Positions 18,009 to 26,740 of a DNA stretch of 64,000 bases are shown one piece after another. A program made the translations under genes and the position numbers. Numbering within the stretch: the first letter of the stretch is position 1; each line of letters opens with the position of its first letter. The stretch spans positions 744,001 through 808,000 of the forward strand of contig NZ_CADFDK010000003.1 of assembly GCF_902832885.1 (NCBI RefSeq). Reading direction: 5' to 3'. The notes beneath the pieces were generated by a model. It was not told the DNA's origin and did not search any database. It saw only the letters and a program-made list of their open reading frames with translations. Origin of the DNA: Burkholderia seminalis DSM 23518. Lineage in GTDB: Bacteria; Pseudomonadota; Gammaproteobacteria; Burkholderiales; Burkholderiaceae.

Positions 18009-18341
18009 CTGGCCGAAAGCACAGGCTGGCCGGCTCGTGCGGGAACAGCTGCGTATCGAGGCGCGGCGGTAGTGCGACGTGCGAGACCGCATACACACCC
18101 TGCCGATCACGCGCACCTGCGCCGCATCGGAGAGCAGCCCTTGCGAGGATCGACGCGTATCGGCGCACGCGGTTCTCCGCCCCTGAAACCGGTGCCCGTG
18201 CGTCGCACGATCTCCATTGCCTGCACCATTCGCTCGAGAATCCCCTTACGCAACGCGAAAACCCCGTGCTAACATCGCCGTCATGTTACCGGTAACTATC
18301 CGGCACGCAAAACCAAGCAAATCCTTCGGAGACAGCCTGCC
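18009..18341. other. Intergenic region between lacI-type gene and dehydratase
   Basis: No gene is visible in these 333 bp. The right end contains the perfect operator at 18285-18296 and the dehydratase promoter and leader. The rest has no recognisable structure. Confidence 0.5.
18285..18296. promoter_or_regulatory. LacI-type operator, perfect palindrome GTTACCGGTAAC
   Basis: A perfect 12-bp palindrome 46 bp before the dehydratase ATG. It is shared, with single differences, by the two sites ahead of the MFS gene. The recurrence at both flanks of one LacI-family gene is strong evidence for a local regulon. Confidence 0.8.
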
Positions 18342-20123
18342 ATGACCCAAGCCCCTCGCCGTCTGCGCAGCCAGGAGTGGTTCGACGACCCCGCGCATGC
18401 GGACATGACCGCGCTCTATGTCGAGCGCTTCATGAACTATGGGCTCACGCGCGAGGAGCTGCAGTCGGGACGTCCCGTCATCGGCATCGCGCAGACGGGC
18501 AGTGACCTGGCGCCGTGCAACCGCCACCACCTCGAGCTGGCCGAACGCACCAAGGCAGGCATCCGCGACGCGGGCGGCATTCCGATGGAGTTCCCCGTCC
18601 ATCCGCTGGCCGAGCAGAGCCGCCGGCCCACCGCCGCGCTCGACCGCAACCTCGCCTACCTGGGGCTCGTGGAAGTGCTGCATGGCTTTCCGCTGGACGG
18701 CGTGGTCCTCACGACCGGATGCGACAAGACCACGCCCGCCTGCCTGATGGCGGCGGCCACCGTGGACATGCCCGCGATCGTCCTGTCGGGCGGACCGATG
18801 CTCGATGGCTGGCACGCAGGCAAGCGGGTCGGATCGGGCACCGTGATCTGGCACGCCCGCAATCTGCTGGCTGCCGGCGATATCGACTACGAAGGCTTCA
18901 TGCAGCTGACCACCGCATCGTCGCCGTCGATCGGCCACTGCAATACCATGGGCACGGCGCTGTCGATGAATAGCCTGGCCGAGGCGCTCGGCATGTCGCT
19001 GCCGGGGTGTGCGAGCATCCCCGCCGCCTATCGCGAACGCGGTCAGATGGCTTACGCCACCGGCAAGCGCGCCGTCGAGCTCGTGCGCGAAGATCTGCGC
19101 CCGTCGCGGATCATGACGCGCGCGGCGTTCGAGAATGCCATCGTGGTCGCCTCCGCGCTCGGCGCATCGACCAACTGCCCGCCACATCTGATCGCGATTG
19201 CGCGGCACATGGGCGTGGAACTGAGCCTCGATGACTGGCAGCGCTTCGGCGAATCCGTGCCGCTGCTCGTCAACTGCATGCCGGCCGGCGAATACCTGGG
19301 GGAGAGCTTCCATCGCGCCGGCGGCGTGCCCGCCGTGCTGCGCCAGCTCGATTCGGCCGGTCTGCTGCGGCGCGACTGCCTGACCGTGTCCGGCCGCGCG
19401 ATCGGCGAGATCGCCGACGCGGCGCAGGACGCCGATCGCGACGTGATCCGTACGCCCGAAGCGCCGCTCAAACACGGCGCCGGCTTCATGGTGCTGTCAG
19501 GCAATTTCTTCGACAGCGCCATCATGAAGATGTCGGTGATCGGCGAAGCCTTCCGTCAAACCTACCTTGCCGAGCCGGGCGCGGAGAACACCTTCGAGGC
19601 ACGCGCGATCGTCTTCGACGGCCCCGAGGACTATCACGCCCGCATCAACGACCCGCAGCTGAACATCGACGAGCGCTGCATCCTGGTGATCCGGGGCTGC
19701 GGTACGGTCGGCTATCCGGGCAGTTCGGAAGTCGTGAACATGGCCCCGCCTGCCGACCTCGTGAAGCGCGGCGTGACGTCGCTGCCATGCCTGGGCGACG
19801 GACGCCAGAGCGGCACGTCGGCCAGCCCGTCGATCCTGAACGTGTCGCCGGAGGCTGCGGTCGGCGGTGGCCTGGCCCTGCTGCGCACGAACGACCGCGT
19901 CCGCGTGGATCTGAATCGCCGCAGCGTCGACGTGCTCGTCGACGAAGAGGAACTCGCACGCCGCCGCGAAACTGCCCGCTTCACCGTCCCGCAGGCGCAG
20001 ACGCCCTGGCAGGAACTCTATCGCCGGTTCGTGGGCCAGTTGTCCACCGGCGGCTGCCTCGAACCGGCCACGCTGTACCTGAAGGTCATCGAGCAGCGCG
20101 GCAACCCGCGCCACTCCCACTGA
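18342..20123 (+). CDS. IlvD/Edd family dehydratase (probable sugar-acid dehydratase)
   Basis: A 593-residue iron-sulfur dehydratase. Family landmarks are DLAPCNRHHLELAERTKAGI with a cluster Cys, TTGCDKTTPACLMAA with the second cluster Cys, SIGHCNTMGTALSMNSLAEALGMSLPGCASIPA with the third, and the C-terminal RGCGTVGYPGSSEV and GDGRQSGTSASPSILNVSPEAA. This subgroup (about 570-600 residues) acts on pentonates and hexonates such as arabinonate or xylonate rather than on branched-chain precursors; a CGGAGA site precedes the start. It is followed 50 bp on by an FAH-family gene, the order seen in non-phosphorylative pentose oxidation. Exact substrate is not determinable here. Confidence 0.9.
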   Translation: MTQAPRRLRSQEWFDDPAHADMTALYVERFMNYGLTREELQSGRPVIGIAQTGSDLAPCNRHHLELAERTKAGIRDAGGIPMEFPVHPLAEQSRRPTAALDRNLAYLGLVEVLHGFPLDGVVLTTGCDKTTPACLMAAATVDMPAIVLSGGPMLDGWHAGKRVGSGTVIWHARNLLAAGDIDYEGFMQLTTASSPSIGHCNTMGTALSMNSLAEALGMSLPGCASIPAAYRERGQMAYATGKRAVELVREDLRPSRIMTRAAFENAIVVASALGASTNCPPHLIAIARHMGVELSLDDWQRFGESVPLLVNCMPAGEYLGESFHRAGGVPAVLRQLDSAGLLRRDCLTVSGRAIGEIADAAQDADRDVIRTPEAPLKHGAGFMVLSGNFFDSAIMKMSVIGEAFRQTYLAEPGAENTFEARAIVFDGPEDYHARINDPQLNIDERCILVIRGCGTVGYPGSSEVVNMAPPADLVKRGVTSLPCLGDGRQSGTSASPSILNVSPEAAVGGGLALLRTNDRVRVDLNRRSVDVLVDEEELARRRETARFTVPQAQTPWQELYRRFVGQLSTGGCLEPATLYLKVIEQRGNPRHSH

Positions 20124-20173
20124 TCTCGTTGATCCCGCCGATCCAACCGTCCACGACTCCCACCGAGCTGACC

Positions 20174-21355
20174 ATGCGTACACTTTCCGTTTCCGACTGC
20201 CTGCCGCACGACCTCGCACACGCGCTGCTGATCGGCCGCGTCTGGCGGCACGATGGCGCCCACGCGGGCCCGAGCGTCGTTGCCGTGCGCGGCGGCGAGA
20301 TGTTCGACATCACGCGCACCGTGCCGACCACCGCGGACCTGTTCGACTGCCCCGACGCAGTCGCCATCGCGCGCGCGGCCCCCGGCGAATCGCTGGGCCG
20401 CGTCGAGCCGCTGCTGCAGGCGGCACTGGACGGCACGTCCGGCGCCACGCACCTGCTCGCACCGTGCGACGTGCAGGCCATCAAGGCTTGCGGCGTCACC
20501 TTCGCCGTCAGCCTGATCGAACGCGTCATCGAGGAACAAGCCGGCGGCGATCCGGCCAAGGCGCGGGACGTGCGCGACACCCTGACCGCGACCATCGGCA
20601 CCGATCTGTCGAGGATCGTTCCCGGTTCGGAAGCCGCCATGCGCCTGAAGGCCGAACTCGAGCGCCGCGGCGCGTGGTCGCAATACATGGAAGTCGGAAT
20701 CGGCCCGGACGCCGAGGTGTTCTCCAAATCGCAGCCGATGTCCGCGGTGGGCTTCGGCGCGGAGGTGGGCCTGCTGCCCGTGTCGGTGTGGAACAACCCG
20801 GAGCCCGAGATCGTGCTCGCGGTCAGCAGCGCCGGCGCGCCGGTCGGCGCCACGCTCGGCAACGACGTGAACCTGCGCGACATCGAAGGCCGCTCGGCGC
20901 TGTTGCTTGGCAAGTGCAAGGACAACAACGGCTCGTGCGCGATCGGCCCGTTCGTGCGGCTGTTCGACGACGGCTTCACGCTGGACAGCGTGCGGCAGGC
21001 CAGCGTGTCGCTGCGCGTCGAAGGCGCGGACGACGGTTTCGTCCTCGACGGCATCAGCCACATGCGCGAGATCAGCCGCGACCCCGCCGACCTCGTCGCG
21101 CAAACCTGCGGCGCGCATCACCAGTATCCGGACGGCTTCATGCTGTTCCTGGGCACGATGTTCTCGCCGATCCAGGACCGCGACGCGCCCGGCGGCGGGT
21201 TCACGCATCACCTGGGCGATCGCGTCACCATCTCGACGCCCACGCTCGGCGCACTCGTCAATACCGTACAGCTTTGCACGACGATTGCCCCCTGGACCTT
21301 CGGCGTGCGCGCCCTGTACGCCAATCTGGCCGCACGCGGCCTGCTCGGCGCCTGA
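20174..21355 (+). CDS. Fumarylacetoacetate hydrolase family protein (probable 2-keto-3-deoxy sugar-acid dehydratase)
   Basis: A 393-residue FAH-fold protein. The C-terminal catalytic domain has the metal-binding pattern IGPDAEVFSKSQPM, NPEPEIVLAVSS, LGNDVNLRDIEGRSALLLGK and NGSCAIGPFVRL. The extended N-terminal part is as in FAH-type 2-keto-3-deoxy-pentonate dehydratases (XylX-like, about 385-395 residues). It would convert the product of the upstream dehydratase to alpha-ketoglutarate semialdehyde. The ATG at 20174 is 50 bp after the dehydratase stop, so one operon is likely. The required semialdehyde dehydrogenase is not in this operon; the aldehyde dehydrogenase at 24155 has its own context. 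Confidence 0.85.
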   Translation: MRTLSVSDCLPHDLAHALLIGRVWRHDGAHAGPSVVAVRGGEMFDITRTVPTTADLFDCPDAVAIARAAPGESLGRVEPLLQAALDGTSGATHLLAPCDVQAIKACGVTFAVSLIERVIEEQAGGDPAKARDVRDTLTATIGTDLSRIVPGSEAAMRLKAELERRGAWSQYMEVGIGPDAEVFSKSQPMSAVGFGAEVGLLPVSVWNNPEPEIVLAVSSAGAPVGATLGNDVNLRDIEGRSALLLGKCKDNNGSCAIGPFVRLFDDGFTLDSVRQASVSLRVEGADDGFVLDGISHMREISRDPADLVAQTCGAHHQYPDGFMLFLGTMFSPIQDRDAPGGGFTHHLGDRVTISTPTLGALVNTVQLCTTIAPWTFGVRALYANLAARGLLGA

Positions 21356-21501
21356 CGCAGCGAAACTCGACGGCGCGCGGCCGCGCGAAAGCGTACGCGA
21401 ACCCGATCGACGGGCAGCAGGGCAACGGCAAGACCGCGGCCCCGCCACCTCGGTGCGCGGCGCCCGGTCGCGGTCGGCCCCGACAAGTCAGCACCGCGTC
21501 C

Positions 21502-22692
21502 CTACCGCCCCAGGACCCGCTCCACCAACCTCACGAAATAACTCGCCCCCACCGGCAGCAACGCATCGTTGAAATCGTAACTGGCGTTATGCAGCAGGCA
21601 AGGCCCGCCGCCGTGCCCATGCACGCGATGATCGCCCGCGCCATTCCCGAGGAATGCATAACAACCCGGCTTCTCGCGCAGCATGAACGAGAAATCCTCC
21701 GCCGCCATGGTCGGATCGACGGCGGCGTTCACATGCGCGTCGCCCACCAGTTCACGCATCACCGCCACCGCCACCGCCGTCTGCTCGGCATCGTTCACGG
21801 TAGCCGGATACTGGCGCTGGAAATCCACCTCGCTTTCGCAATCGAAGGCCGCGGCCGTCGCAGCCACCACGGCGCGCATGCGCGTTTCGATCAGGTCGAG
21901 CGTCGCATCGGAGAAGGTCCGCACCGTGCCGCCGAGCCAGGCGTCGGTCGGCACCACGTTCATCGCTTCGCCCGCATGCACCTGGGTGACCGACAGCACC
22001 GCGCCGTCGACCGGATTTCGGTTGCGCGTGACGATTCCCTGCAGCGCGCTCAGCACCTGCCCCGCCGCGAACACCGGATCGCGGCCCAGGTGCGGCATGG
22101 CCGCGTGGCAGCCGGCACCGCGCAAGTTGATCCGGAACAGGCTGGTCGAGGCCATCAGCGGCCCCGGCCGCACCGCGAAATCGCCCGCCGCGATGCCGGG
22201 CCAGTTGTGCAGCCCGAACACGGCATCCACCGGGAAACGCTCGAACAGGCCGTCCTCGATCATCGCGCGCGCGCCGCCGCCCGCCTCCTCGGCCGGCTGG
22301 AAAAACAGCTGCACGGTGCCGTCGAACTCGCCATGCCGCGCCAGATGGCGCGCGGCCCCCAGTAGCATGGCGGTGTGCCCGTCGTGGCCGCAGGCATGCA
22401 TCGCGCCGGGCACCGTCGAACGATGCGCGAAGGTGTTGGCCTCCTGCACGGGCAGCGCATCCATGTCCGCGCGCAGGCCGATCGCGCGCGCGCTGCCGCC
22501 GCGCTTCAAGGTGCCGACCACGCCGGTGCGGCCGACACCGCGCGTGACGGCATAACCCCATTGCTCGAGCCGCTCGGCGACGAGTTCGGCGGTGCGGAAC
22601 ACGTCGTAGCCCACCTCGGGATGGGCATGGATGTCGCGGCGTATCGCCGTCAGTTCGTCGGTATGCGCGACGATGGAATCGATCAATTTCAT
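21502..22692 (-). CDS. M20 family amidohydrolase (hippurate hydrolase/aminoacylase type)
   Basis: A 396-residue zinc-dependent M20D peptidase-like amidohydrolase that cleaves N-acylated amino acids. It has the pattern RRDIHAHPEVGYDVFRTAELV, RADMDALPVQE, MHACGHDGHTAMLLGAA (metal Cys and His), FFQPAEEAGGGARAMIEDG with the catalytic Glu pair, FGLHNWPG, and the late MAAEDFSFML and LHNASYDFND metal ligands. The start at 22692 gives the normal opening MKLIDSIVAHTDELTAIRRD. It is the last gene of the minus-strand unit with a DUF3100 transporter, an aldehyde dehydrogenase and a hydroxyacid dehydrogenase, so its substrate probably enters via that transporter. Confidence 0.92.
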   Translation of the reverse strand: MKLIDSIVAHTDELTAIRRDIHAHPEVGYDVFRTAELVAERLEQWGYAVTRGVGRTGVVGTLKRGGSARAIGLRADMDALPVQEANTFAHRSTVPGAMHACGHDGHTAMLLGAARHLARHGEFDGTVQLFFQPAEEAGGGARAMIEDGLFERFPVDAVFGLHNWPGIAAGDFAVRPGPLMASTSLFRINLRGAGCHAAMPHLGRDPVFAAGQVLSALQGIVTRNRNPVDGAVLSVTQVHAGEAMNVVPTDAWLGGTVRTFSDATLDLIETRMRAVVAATAAAFDCESEVDFQRQYPATVNDAEQTAVAVAVMRELVGDAHVNAAVDPTMAAEDFSFMLREKPGCYAFLGNGAGDHRVHGHGGGPCLLHNASYDFNDALLPVGASYFVRLVERVLGR

Positions 22693-22771
22693 GCAGATGG
22701 GTACGTGCTTGTCGGTCGTCGCGGCTTGGCGGCGGGCTGGTCCATGGCGCCCGCCGCCACGCCGCGAGGCA

Positions 22772-24106
22772 TCAGATATGGAACAGCTGCGCCACCAGGG
22801 TCGCGCCGATGAAGGTGCCGGCATTCGCCACGAAGGACACCAGCACGATACGCCAGCCGAGCCGGCGGAAGGCCGGGATGTCCTTGGCGATCGACAGCCC
22901 CGCGAACACCAGCATCGGCGTGGTCACCCCGAGGAAATCGTTGTGCGAGCCGAGCGCGGCGATCTGCGAAGCCCACGGGCACCACGGCGAGGTCAGGAAC
23001 ATCGCCACCACCGATACCCAGCAGACGGCCGGAATCCGTCGCCCCGTCACGCGCGCCAGCGCATCGCCGACGATCGTCGCGCACACCATGATCGCCATTC
23101 CCGGCAGTCCCACCAGCGGTGTGGTGCCGTGCGCGATCCAGTCGCACACCAGCGCCATCGCGGCCGTCACGATCCAGGCGAGCAGCTTGCCGCCGTAGCC
23201 GAGCGCGGGCGCCTCGGTCCGCACTTCGCCCAGCGACGGGCTGGCCGCCTCGGGCTGTGCCGAAGCCTTGGTGGTGCGGCCGATCAGCGGCTCCAGCACG
23301 CGATAGCCCCAGACCGCGAGCGGCAGCGAGATGAACAGCGTGAAGTAGGTACCGATGGTGGTGGTGATCAGGTTGCTGGCCGCGGCGAAGGCGAGCACCG
23401 ATTTCGCCGTCTCCGGGTCCTGCTGCGCGGCGATCGCGCCCGAGGCGGCCGCCATCATGCTGCCCGAGCCGACGCCCGAGCCCATCGCCAGCGCAAGCGG
23501 ATCGAAGATGCCGAGGCTGCTCACGAAACCCGCGAACACGGCGATGAACACCGCACCGAACACGGTGCCGGTCAGGTACTCGGCCAGCACGCCGCGGCCC
23601 TCGGCCGAATCCATGCCGTACTTCTCGCCGATGATCGCCAGGCTCGGCTCGCGGCCCACCGAGAAGGTCGCGCCGATCGCTTCGCGCTTGATGCCGAGCA
23701 GCAATGCGAGCGGCAGGCCGAGCAGGATGGTGCCGACGAAGTGGCCGAATTCCTGGAAGGCCAGCGCCCATCCCGCCGAAGCCAGCTTGGGCAGCGCGCT
23801 GCCCACCATCAGCCCGAGCTTGGAGACGAACAGCAGCAGCGCCGGCTGCAGGATCGCGGCCGCGAAGAACTGGTCCGGCACGCTCAGGCGCGCGCTGCTG
23901 TTCCAGCGCGCACTGGCCAGCCCCACCGCGGCGCCGAGCAGCAGCGCCCAGATCATCGGCAGCAGCACGACCTTGCCCGGTCCGAGCTTGAACGTGAACG
24001 AGCCGATCCATTCGGCGATCAGCAGGATGCCGGCCGCATAAAGCAGGACCTTGGCGGTGGCCGCGCCGCCCAGCTCGCGGCGTTCGATACCCAGTGCGTG
24101 TTCCAT
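22772..24106 (-). CDS. DUF3100 family membrane transporter-like protein
   Basis: A 444-residue integral membrane protein of the DUF3100 family, with about 10-12 hydrophobic segments. Examples are VLLYAAGILLIAEWIG, VLLPMIWALLLGAAVGLA, FFAAAILQPALLLFVSKLGL and IVLVSFVANAGTFIGATLVA. A Gly/Ser-rich central motif, GSGVGSGSMMAAASGAIAA, could form part of a substrate path, and EFGHFVGTILLGLPLALLLG recalls symmetric inverted-repeat carriers. DUF3100 genes frequently sit beside M20 amidohydrolases, as here (79 bp gap), which supports import of an acylated amino compound. Biochemical function is not established for the family as far as I know. Confidence 0.85.
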   Translation of the reverse strand: MEHALGIERRELGGAATAKVLLYAAGILLIAEWIGSFTFKLGPGKVVLLPMIWALLLGAAVGLASARWNSSARLSVPDQFFAAAILQPALLLFVSKLGLMVGSALPKLASAGWALAFQEFGHFVGTILLGLPLALLLGIKREAIGATFSVGREPSLAIIGEKYGMDSAEGRGVLAEYLTGTVFGAVFIAVFAGFVSSLGIFDPLALAMGSGVGSGSMMAAASGAIAAQQDPETAKSVLAFAAASNLITTTIGTYFTLFISLPLAVWGYRVLEPLIGRTTKASAQPEAASPSLGEVRTEAPALGYGGKLLAWIVTAAMALVCDWIAHGTTPLVGLPGMAIMVCATIVGDALARVTGRRIPAVCWVSVVAMFLTSPWCPWASQIAALGSHNDFLGVTTPMLVFAGLSIAKDIPAFRRLGWRIVLVSFVANAGTFIGATLVAQLFHI

Positions 24107-24154
24107 GACGAATCTCCCCTTGAAGCCCGGCTGCCGTCGAATGCGGGCCGGTAG

Positions 24155-25672
24155 TTACAGATAACCGAACGCGGTGGGCGGCGCTTCGGCCGTCTCGACC
24201 CACACGCTCTTGGTCTGCGTGTATTCGTACAGCGCCTCGACCCCGCTCGAGCGGCCGTAGCCGCTCATGCCGTAGCCGCCGAACGGGGAGGCCACGTTGA
24301 TGGTCTTGTAGCCGTTGACCCAGAAGGTGCCGGCATTCACCTGCGCGGCCACGCGATGCGCGCGCGCCACGTCGGTGGTCCAGGCCGCGCCGGCCAGGCC
24401 GAAGTCGGTGTCGTTGGCGATCGCGATCGCCTCGTCCTCGGTGTCGAACGGGATGGCGGCCACCACCGGCCCGAAGATCTCGGTGCGCGCCACCTCCATC
24501 GCGTTCGACACGCCGGCCAGCACGGTGGGCGCCACGAAGTAGCCGCCGCGACCCGCCTCGACGCGCTCGGCCGAGCCGCTGGCGAGCGTGGCGCCCGCCG
24601 CCACGCCGCGCGCGATCATCGACATCACATGGTCGTACTGCTTGCGATTGTTGATCGGGCCCACCTCGGTCGCGTCGTCGAGCGGCGCGCCGACGCGGAT
24701 CTTCTTCGCGCCGGCAGCCACCATCGCAACGAATTCGTCGTAGACGGCGCGCTGCACCAGCAGGCGCGAGCCGGCCACGCAACTCTGGCCCGCGCCGGCG
24801 AATATCGCCGCCTGCGCGGTCAGCGCGGCGCGCTTGAGGTCGGCATCGGCGAACACGATATTGGCCGACTTGCCGCCCAGCTCCAGCACGCAGGGCAGCA
24901 CACGGCGCGCGGCGGCCTCGGCAATGCGCGCGCCGGTGGCCGGCGAGCCGACGAACACCACCTTGCTCACCACGCGATGCGCGATCGCGGCCTGCCCGAC
25001 GGTGTGACCGAAACCGGCCAGCACGTTGACCAGACCGCGCGGCAGCCCGGCCCGCTCGCCGAGCCGGGCAACCGCCAGCGAGGTGAAGGGCGTCAGTTCC
25101 GACGGCTTGAGCAGCACGCCATTGCCCATCGCCACCGCGGGCGCCACTTGCCAGCCGCAGGTGAACACCGGCGCGTTCCAGGGCGTGATCTGCAGCACGA
25201 CACCGGCCGGCTCGCGGCGCGTGTAGTTGAGGTGCGAGGTCGGCACCGGGATCACGCTGCCGTAGAACTTGTCGGTCCAGCCCGCGTAGTACTCGAACAT
25301 CTCGGCGACCTTCGCCACCTCGCCGCGGCAGTCGCGGATCGGCTTGCCCGAGCCCAGCGCCTCCAGCCGCGCGATCGCCTCGGCCTCGGCGCGGATCGCA
25401 CGCGCCACCTCCTGCATCACGCGGCCGCGCGCGGCATGCGTGAGCGCCCACCATTCGCGCTGCGCGCGGCGCGCGCTTTCGGCGGCATGGTCGATCACGG
25501 CCGCGCCGGCGTCGCGATAGGCGAGCGTGGCCTCGCCCGTCGCCGCATCGTAAAGCTGGATCGTGTCGCCCTGGCCGGCGACGAGTTCGCCGTCGATATA
25601 CGAGCCGATCGTGGCGGCACCGGGGAAGAAATGCGCGAAGGCGGCGAGCAACTGGTCTGCGTGCTGGGTCAT
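24155..25672 (-). CDS. NAD(P)-dependent aldehyde dehydrogenase
   Basis: A 505-residue ALDH-superfamily enzyme of the betaine/aromatic aldehyde dehydrogenase type. It shows the Asn of QITPWNAP, the cofactor stretch LLKPSELTPFTSL, the G-loop FVGSPATGARIAEAA, the catalytic Glu in LELGGKSANIVF and the nucleophilic Cys in FAGAGQSCVAGSRLLV. The C-terminal SPFGGYGMSGYGRSSGVEALYEYTQTKSVWV is complete. It stands 48 bp upstream of the DUF3100 gene and 52 bp after the beta-hydroxyacid dehydrogenase. It would oxidise the aldehyde formed after amide cleavage or deamination of the imported compound; this is inferred from position only. Confidence 0.92.
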   Translation of the reverse strand: MTQHADQLLAAFAHFFPGAATIGSYIDGELVAGQGDTIQLYDAATGEATLAYRDAGAAVIDHAAESARRAQREWWALTHAARGRVMQEVARAIRAEAEAIARLEALGSGKPIRDCRGEVAKVAEMFEYYAGWTDKFYGSVIPVPTSHLNYTRREPAGVVLQITPWNAPVFTCGWQVAPAVAMGNGVLLKPSELTPFTSLAVARLGERAGLPRGLVNVLAGFGHTVGQAAIAHRVVSKVVFVGSPATGARIAEAAARRVLPCVLELGGKSANIVFADADLKRAALTAQAAIFAGAGQSCVAGSRLLVQRAVYDEFVAMVAAGAKKIRVGAPLDDATEVGPINNRKQYDHVMSMIARGVAAGATLASGSAERVEAGRGGYFVAPTVLAGVSNAMEVARTEIFGPVVAAIPFDTEDEAIAIANDTDFGLAGAAWTTDVARAHRVAAQVNAGTFWVNGYKTINVASPFGGYGMSGYGRSSGVEALYEYTQTKSVWVETAEAPPTAFGYL

Positions 25673-25724
25673 GTCAGGTTTCCGTATAGGGGTCGAGCGG
25701 GATCGCGGCGCGGGCTACCCGGCC

Positions 25725-26597
25725 TCAGGCAGGGTCGACGAAGTCGACGATGCGGTTGAAGTCCTCGCCGTCGGCGACGGCCACCTCGCTGGCGGCCCAC
25801 ACACGCGCCGCCTCGCGCGCCACCGGCGCGACGCTGTCGAACTGGTCGAGCAGGCCCAGCGCGAGCCGCACGTCCTTGCGCATCAGCTTCATGGTGAAAC
25901 CGGAATCGAACTTGCCGTTGAAGATCCAGGTCGGGTAGTTGGTCAGCGTCGCGCTGTTGCGGCCGGAGCCGCCGTTGAGCGCCTCGACCAGCTTTTCCGG
26001 ATCGACGCCGGCCGCGCGCGCGGTGCGCACCGCCTCGCTGGCGGCCAGCAGGTGCACGCCGGTCAGCAGATTGTTGAGCAGCTTGGTGACGTGGCCGGCG
26101 CCCACCGGGCCCACATGCACGCGCTTCGCGCTGATCGCCGCGAGGATCGGCTCGATGGCCGCGATGTCGCTGTCCGAGCCGCCCAGCACCATGGTCATGG
26201 TGGCGGTGGCCGCGCCCTTCGGGCCGCCGCTCACCGGGCCGTCGACGAAGCCGATGCCGCGCTCGGCCAGGGCCGCCGCCACGCGCCGCGTGCTGTCCGG
26301 ATCGGCCGTGGTGGTATCGATCACGATGCTGCCCGGCCTGGCGTTCTCGAGCACGCCGCCCGCGCCCAGCACCACCGCCTCGACCACCGCCGAGGTCGGC
26401 AGCGACAGCAGCAGCACGTCGGCATCGCGCGCGATCTCGGCCACCGAATCGCGCGCCGACAGCACCGCCTGCCCGGCCAGCGCGAGCGCCACGCCAGGCG
26501 CCGCGTCGTAGCCGAGCACCGTGTAGCCGCCGCGCCGCAGCGAACCCGCCATGCCGCGCCCCATGTTGCCCAGACCGATCACGCCCACCGTTTTCAT
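25725..26597 (-). CDS. NAD(P)-dependent beta-hydroxyacid dehydrogenase (3-hydroxyisobutyrate dehydrogenase family)
   Basis: A 290-residue beta-hydroxyacid dehydrogenase. The N-terminal Rossmann motif is VIGLGNMGRGMAGSLRRGGY. The substrate-binding signature FVDGPVSGGPKGAATATMTMVLGG and the catalytic Lys region HVTKLLNNLLTGVHLLAASEA are both intact. Relatives include 3-hydroxyisobutyrate, tartronate semialdehyde and 2-(hydroxymethyl)glutarate dehydrogenases. It is the first gene of the minus-strand catabolic unit and diverges from a LysR gene. A dyad in the 143-bp divergent region is the probable control site. Confidence 0.9.
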   Translation of the reverse strand: MKTVGVIGLGNMGRGMAGSLRRGGYTVLGYDAAPGVALALAGQAVLSARDSVAEIARDADVLLLSLPTSAVVEAVVLGAGGVLENARPGSIVIDTTTADPDSTRRVAAALAERGIGFVDGPVSGGPKGAATATMTMVLGGSDSDIAAIEPILAAISAKRVHVGPVGAGHVTKLLNNLLTGVHLLAASEAVRTARAAGVDPEKLVEALNGGSGRNSATLTNYPTWIFNGKFDSGFTMKLMRKDVRLALGLLDQFDSVAPVAREAARVWAASEVAVADGEDFNRIVDFVDPA

Positions 26598-26689
26598 CCG
26601 ACGACTCCTGATAGCTGTTGGTTCGAGGCCGGCGCGCCAGCGTGCGCCCGCCTTGCATGGCCACGATGTTCGGTCCGGCGACCCGTATA

Positions 26690-26711
26690 ATCAATCAACG
26701 CCAATATTGAT
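26690..26711. promoter_or_regulatory. Dyad ATCAAT-N10-ATTGAT in LysR divergent promoter
   Basis: A perfect 6-bp inverted repeat with a 10-bp spacer lies between the hydroxyacid dehydrogenase and LysR start codons. An overlapping CAATA-TTGA-TATTG dyad is at 26702-26715. The area is notably AT-rich compared with its surroundings. LysR proteins bind interrupted dyads of this size in divergent promoters, so this is the likely regulator site. Confidence 0.5.
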
Positions 26712-26740
26712 ATTGTTCTCTTTTTTAGAACACCTGGATC

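Noticed and set aside
22689-25454. 921-codon minus-strand frame spanning the DUF3100 and aldehyde dehydrogenase genes
   Set aside because: Shadow frame of low complexity; the overlapping real genes show all expected family motifs.
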